Shown one piece after another: positions 59,240 to 64,000 of a stretch of DNA of 64,000 bases. Position 1 is the stretch's first letter. Each line of letters opens with the position of its first letter. The stretch comes from Nectonema munidae (taxonomy: Eukaryota; Nematomorpha; Nectonematoida; Nectonematidae), in NCBI GenBank assembly GCA_030549495.1, contig JAUIRK010000170.1, positions 1 to 64,000 on the forward strand, written 5' to 3'. The translations under genes were made by a program, and so were the position numbers. The notes under the pieces were generated by a model, which was not told the origin of the DNA, made no database searches, and saw only the letters and a list, made by a program, of their open reading frames with translations.

Positions 59240-60884
59240 TTATAATGAGCATATTTACATATATTCACTTCAGTGCAAATGAATATTGTATGATTTTTAC
59301 AGAGAGATCTTTGGCAGCTTTTACATTTTCGTGTTCCTATTTTCCTCGGTTTACAGTTATCAATAAAACAGTGCCCTCCTCCACTTGACGAAACGTTTGG
59401 TTCATGAAACTTGTTGAATCCATAAAGCTAAACTTCTGATCTCCTAACATCAGGGTACATATTGGGCCTATTTGATTTCAATTTAACCCAGCTATTATTA
59501 GCTGCTATATCCAAAAAAATTAGTAAAGATTGCTATTGACCATCTTCTGCATGCTTTATAACAGCTATAATCTCTCCGCTAAAAATCAAATAAATAAAAA
59601 ACCCTTCAAATTATTATTGCAAGAAAAAAATCCTCCGGTTTGCGCGAACAGTTCGGCAAATTGTAAGCGACTCAATTTTAGCCCAAACACATAAATCATT
59701 TGCCACGTAAATTCCACAACTTTTCGATATGTTGGAAACGGTCATTTAACTCTTTACTATAACTGGATGACTTGAAATAATCTTTGTCGCTCAATCCACT
59801 TATATAAACTACACTAGCAAATACAAAAAAATTTCTTGAATCTTCACAATCGTAAACTTTCATAGCATACTGGGCTGGTTTGGAAGGATCATACACATTT
59901 ATAGGAGATCTTCTTATTTTACTAGCTGCTCATCTATAGTTATATAATCAGTAGGACGTATTTGTGACAGTTATTGAAAAATTCATCATGTAAATCTGGT
60001 ATGGGGTCTAGTTTGTCTAAGGGATTTCTATTTCTTTTGATATCAAATCTATTAAAAGTATTTATCAGCAAAAATATATCTCTACTGGTTGCGGCTTTCA
60101 AAAATCATTCCCCATTTCTATCGGAGAATATAATCTATATATCTACACGTTGTTTTTAGAAGCTCCAAAATTTCTCATAAGAATAGCGCAAGTTTTTCTA
60201 TCTTTGTTCTAAAGAACAATTTCACCAAGTTGTTTATAGCACTACCAGATTGGCGCATTAGTCATGCATCCAATGAAAGTGCGCCCCCAACTACGCCCAT
60301 ATCTCTAATTTTCACCTTTTTCAAAGTTCATCCTTTTTTGAATGTTTAGTGAAACCCAAGATTTGCATTCATAAACCAAAAATCATAAACTAACTATGAA
60401 CAAAATAAAAATAAATTTTAAAGAAAAATAAACCCTATTGAGTATAAAATATAAAAGCTATAAAAGTACTGGTTATATTGATTTGTTGTAGTTCTTCAAT
60501 AAACAAAATGTCACACTTATAGTTTTCTCGTAATTTTTCTTTAGTGCCGCTATAAATATGGGTTATGATATGAGACTTGTAGTGAAAAAATGTTCAAAAT
60601 TTCCAGAGGATCAGAAAGATTTCTATAGTTTTCTCTAGGACCAGGTAGAAATGAAATAACATTCCTAATATTTTGCCTCAAGATCTCCGACGGTTGTGTC
60701 TTTGTGTTTCCCAAAAATACTCTGTTGCATCAGGAGCTATCAATGAGTATGGAGTATCTGATTGAGAATCTTCGCTTGCACTAGTAGTTGAATCCATGAC
60801 TTCAAAATCCCTATGAGTATAATACATCTCAAACCCAACTCTTTCAGTGCTAGTAGTACTACTTGAATTGCTGAATGAACTCAT
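59240..60884 (-). pseudogene. piggyBac transposase relic PB3, full-length outline
   Basis: On the minus strand the probable start is MSSFSNSSSTTSTERV at 60,884, in an acidic, Ser-rich amino terminus ending NRRRS. After frame changes it reads ISFLPGPRENYRNLSDPLE near 60,640, NTFNRFDIKRNRNPLDKLDP near 60,030, PTDYITIDEQL (first catalytic Asp) near 59,940 and VYDPSKPAQYAMKVYDCED near 59,880. Further on is a WVKLKSNRPNM segment and then a carboxy-terminal cysteine/histidine domain (GHCFIDNCKPRK, RKCKSCQRSLCKNH) near 59,300-59,370. The GGxD motif region is not clearly readable. Many stops and frame changes make it long dead. Its order matches piggyBac throughout, and it differs from E1, E2 and PB4. 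The frame upstream of Met 60,884 is unlikely to be part of it. TTAA termini were not found. Confidence 0.82.
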
Positions 60885-61179
60885 TTTGAAGTATTGAGAA
60901 AAGAGATTCTTCAAGAAGTTGGAGAAGGCATAATAAGTATGAAATGAATGACGTTTCATAGATTTACATATCCAAAAAACATAAATCAAAACTGATTGAT
61001 TTCTTATGATATAGAGACTACTAATTGTAAGATGTAATTGGAAAAAAAGAGCAGGCGACATTGAACTTGCGTTATGATAGATCAACACGTGAATAAGAAA
61101 GATAAGTTTACTGTTTCTTTTCAAACAAACAATGTTTAGATATTGAGCGATCATGAGTGGATCACAAGTGAATTTCATA

Positions 61180-64000
61180 AGTGGAGCAATGAAATATGTT
61201 TAGTTCAGTTTAGGTAACGTTTGTGCGTTCGCGAATTCAGCCAATGAATCCTAATCTGCAAGGATGCTGATTCCTGGATCTACCCGAACTTTTCATCCCA
61301 CGGACGGGAAATCAGGTAGTTGGTTCCTAAATCTGTATTTATGTATAATATTACTAGAATATAAAGGAATAGGGTTTATACACTTATTGTTTTGAAGACC
61401 TATAAGCCCTAAAGAAATGTGTTGAAAACTTAAAAAATGTTTTGAAAAAAACATTAGAAACTCAAACAATAACCAAAGATGTTAACACTATCTACACAAA
61501 CAAATATCTATTGTAAATTTTATCACTAAAAAGGGTTTAGAGCCTATAAAACACGTGAAAACATTCTTTTTATTTTAAGAAGTTATGCATAAATAATTTT
61601 AAAATTACAAAGGGAAGAATTTTCCAAGAGGGGAGAAAGCACCCATTATCTATCGTTGGAGGGGTATAGAGACTATTCGTCTTTGGAGGGGTATAGAGAC
61701 TATTCGTCCATTTTAAAATTCGGCCTATAAAAAGTAAAAAATATATATTTATTTTGGACAGTTTTCTTTAACTCTAACATTTTAAAATCAAAAAAACTAT
61801 ATTCTATCTTTTCTATAAGAAATAATGAAAAAAGTATATAAATTCATCAGGTTAATTATTGATTTTTTTGGAACTAGATAAAAGTTGACTGACCTTATAT
61901 AAATTTAGGTTTCATATCCAAGAAATAGAAAAATTGGCATCACGGGTTTTAGCGATTTTGTTATCAATGAGTATGTTCAAATTTTGAATATTGGAACTTT
62001 TTAATACTGTTAGGTCGTGGTAAAATAAGCAAAAACATTATTACAACCTTATTTAATGTGAATCTATTACAGATAGCTTATTTTTTTCGAGTGGCAGAAG
62101 GGAACATTAAAAAATGGGCAATTTCTTTTAAAATATATTATTAAAAATGGTTATAAACATAGATAATAAAATCACTAAAACACTAATATGAGCACTACTC
62201 TAACATTTAGTCATAATCCAAATTATAAAGATTAATAGAAATCTATTTGTAGCCAACTATAAGAACAACTGTATAAAAAGTAAGAAGCAAATAGTCTTTT
62301 TGTTCTTCTTTAAATATTTATCCTTGTTTAAGCCATATTATTTTTTTAAAATATTATTTATCCTAGTATTACAGTATAGATGGAGGGTCCAGACTCCAGA
62401 TTATGCTTTACATTAATAAAATTATATTTATTCTATAAATATTGATACTAATAAATTTTTACACTGTTTGCTTTAAATAGGTCCACAAAATTTCACCAGC
62501 CCAAATTCTTATCTGTGTGCGCATCTATTTATACGTGGTTGGTTATCAAGATAATTTCTCTTTCAATTTACTTCCATGTGAAATGGATATTTTTAGCATA
62601 AAAATACGATTTTTTCATTTTTTTATGTTTAAATATTGATTTATCTTTATTTCGATCACGTTCTATTCCATAACATATTAAGAAATATGATCCTAAATGA
62701 ATTAAAAGACGAAGAGCTAAGTAAATAGTAAACTAACTAAATATCACAGATAGTAAATATCTAACAGTATTCAATTTAATTATGCATAACTTTACTATCC
62801 TTAGCATTTTAAATACCATGAATTAATTTAAAATTTTATTCACATCTGTTACTTATCATCATTGATCTAGAAAATATGAACAACGATATATAGGCAATTG
62901 TTTTCAAGTGAGCAAAATAAATGACATTTGTCAGGATAATTTTGTTAGCTAAGACTTTCAAGGATCAAACTTTAAAAAGCTATTCATTTCGGTACATGAA
63001 CTTCTTGTCAGGGCTAAATGTATTTTTATTTTTGTTAATGCAAGTATTGTGCATGACTAAATTTTTTTTGAAATTTAAGGTATACTGAATACATCTTTTT
63101 AACTGATCAGCGTTTACCAAGAAAGTCAGTCAGTCTGGTGGTGTAAGGATGCGAATATAAAAATTTTAAAGTAGAAGTGAATTACTTTTGAATTGAGCAT
63201 TTTTAGAAGGAAATTAAGGATGACTTTCTCTACCTTTTATATCCATGGGAAATGTTCAAGTTGAGATTATCTAGACTAAAGGTAAACACGTTTTTCAGTA
63301 AAGTTAGTTTCAATGTTTCACGATTAATCATTCTGGACTAAACACTCTGAAGGAAAGATAGGAAGAAGTCTGATTCATTTTGCACCATGAGAAATAATAT
63401 TTTATTTAGACAAGCCAGTCAACGACGTGGAAGAAGCAAAGCAAACAAATGTAGAAATTTTCCCACTAAAAGCGCATAGGAGTAAGGACGAAATTTGTGC
63501 ACATCATGATACATGATATTTCAAAAACGCTCAATGAAACTATATAAACGAGCATAGACGATAGACATATAAACACAAACCGAATTCTTTTGTAGACGAG
63601 ATATTGGCAAAAAAACTCAATATATATTATTCTAACTTTATCTTATTTATAATTTGTTATTGCAATCATTTTATTAGTTTTTTTCTGAAAAAAATGTATT
63701 ATTTGGCTTATGTAAAACAATTTAGATATCTTTCATATTTTAATAAATTGTATAGTTGGCGTTAAGGCTTATTTTTTTTAGCGAAAAGATGTCAAAATTG
63801 TATGAAAATAATTTTATTCTACCGATAAAGCATATTCGCTTTTTTTTGTGTTTAATCCTATATCGATTTTTTGGTATGCGCATTTTCATAACTTATCCAA
63901 TGGGCAATTAATTGCCTGGACGCATAAAAGATACTAGCATGGTATCTTTATAATGCATGGTAGCATTGTATATGGGTAATCACACGAGCTGCTATTTTTG
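61180..64000. other. No recognisable gene; one small duplication and one repeat copy
   Basis: AT-rich sequence in which I see no coding frame, RNA gene or transposase. Two items can be named. A 26-bp unit TTGGAGGGGTATAGAGACTA plus TTCGTC is duplicated at 61,656-61,681 and 61,683-61,708. A partial copy of the 344-bp repeat is annotated separately. From 62,000 to the end nothing was assigned. Confidence 0.5.
61728..61910 (+). repeat. Partial dispersed copy of the 344-bp repeat
   Basis: AAAAAGTAAAAAATATATAT, GACAGTTTTCTT, ATTTTAAAAT and GGAACTAGATAAAAGTTGAC recur in the same order and spacing as in the two tandem copies at 37,140-37,830, about 24 kb away, with moderate divergence. Confidence 0.8.

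Noticed and set aside
60885-61178. Upstream extension of the PB3 amino-terminal frame
   Set aside because: The extension is hydrophobic and unlike a piggyBac amino terminus; the Met at 60,884 begins the Ser/acidic region expected of the family.

Overview
The window is AT-rich, repeat-dominated eukaryotic DNA, most likely from a metazoan and plausibly an arthropod. The evidence is short GT-AG introns of about 42-86 nt (plus one long one), LINE, SINE, piggyBac, pogo/Tigger, hAT and MULE remnants, and long tandem satellites. No bacterial gene, CRISPR array, rRNA or intact tRNA gene is visible. Only two stretches look like open protein-coding sequence today: an unrecognised 201-codon frame at 50.6-51.2 kb, and a small two-exon frame derived from a piggyBac transposase at 58.0-58.4 kb.

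Layout. (1) 1-31,599: an uninterrupted satellite of about 193-bp monomers, already running at the left edge, with several monomer classes, A/B alternation and at least one larger repeated block of about 3.53 kb. (2) 31,685-33,403: a large foldback (inverted repeat) element that carries its own minisatellites. One decayed arm of a relative lies at 41,902-42,265. (3) 33.4-37.83 kb: mosaic repeats around ten copies of a 259-bp unit in exact register, followed by two copies of a 344-bp repeat. (4) 38.1-41.6 kb: a trinucleotide microsatellite and three dead LINE fragments. (5) 42.3-44.6 kb: an intron-bearing, frame-broken MULE transposase gene with a MITE-like element in its largest intron. (6) 46.2-48.3 kb: a GC-rich minisatellite joined to a GTF2IRD2-like hAT fragment, a 152-bp tandem repeat and a tRNA-derived SINE. 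(7) 49.0-51.2 kb: a piggyBac relic containing a G-rich tract, then the 201-codon frame.

(8) 51.6-60.9 kb is a stack of nested insertions. A LINE fragment abuts a Tigger transposase relic. That relic is split at a TTAA site by a piggyBac element (E1). E1 contains a second, internally deleted piggyBac (E2). E2 contains an element with long terminal inverted repeats and an 8-bp target duplication (E3), and E3 holds a LINE scrap. A further piggyBac relic follows on the minus strand. (9) 61.2-64.0 kb: no recognisable gene, only one dispersed repeat copy and a small duplication.

The parts do not form a metabolic or regulatory pathway. The window reads as the edge of a satellite block (possibly pericentromeric heterochromatin, an inference) grading into transposon-dense DNA. 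The most notable item is E2: its catalytic core is gone, but its amino terminus and carboxy-terminal zinc-binding domain remain joined in one open, spliceable frame, which is the form expected of a transposon-derived repressor. No retrovirus-like or other virus-like element was recognised.
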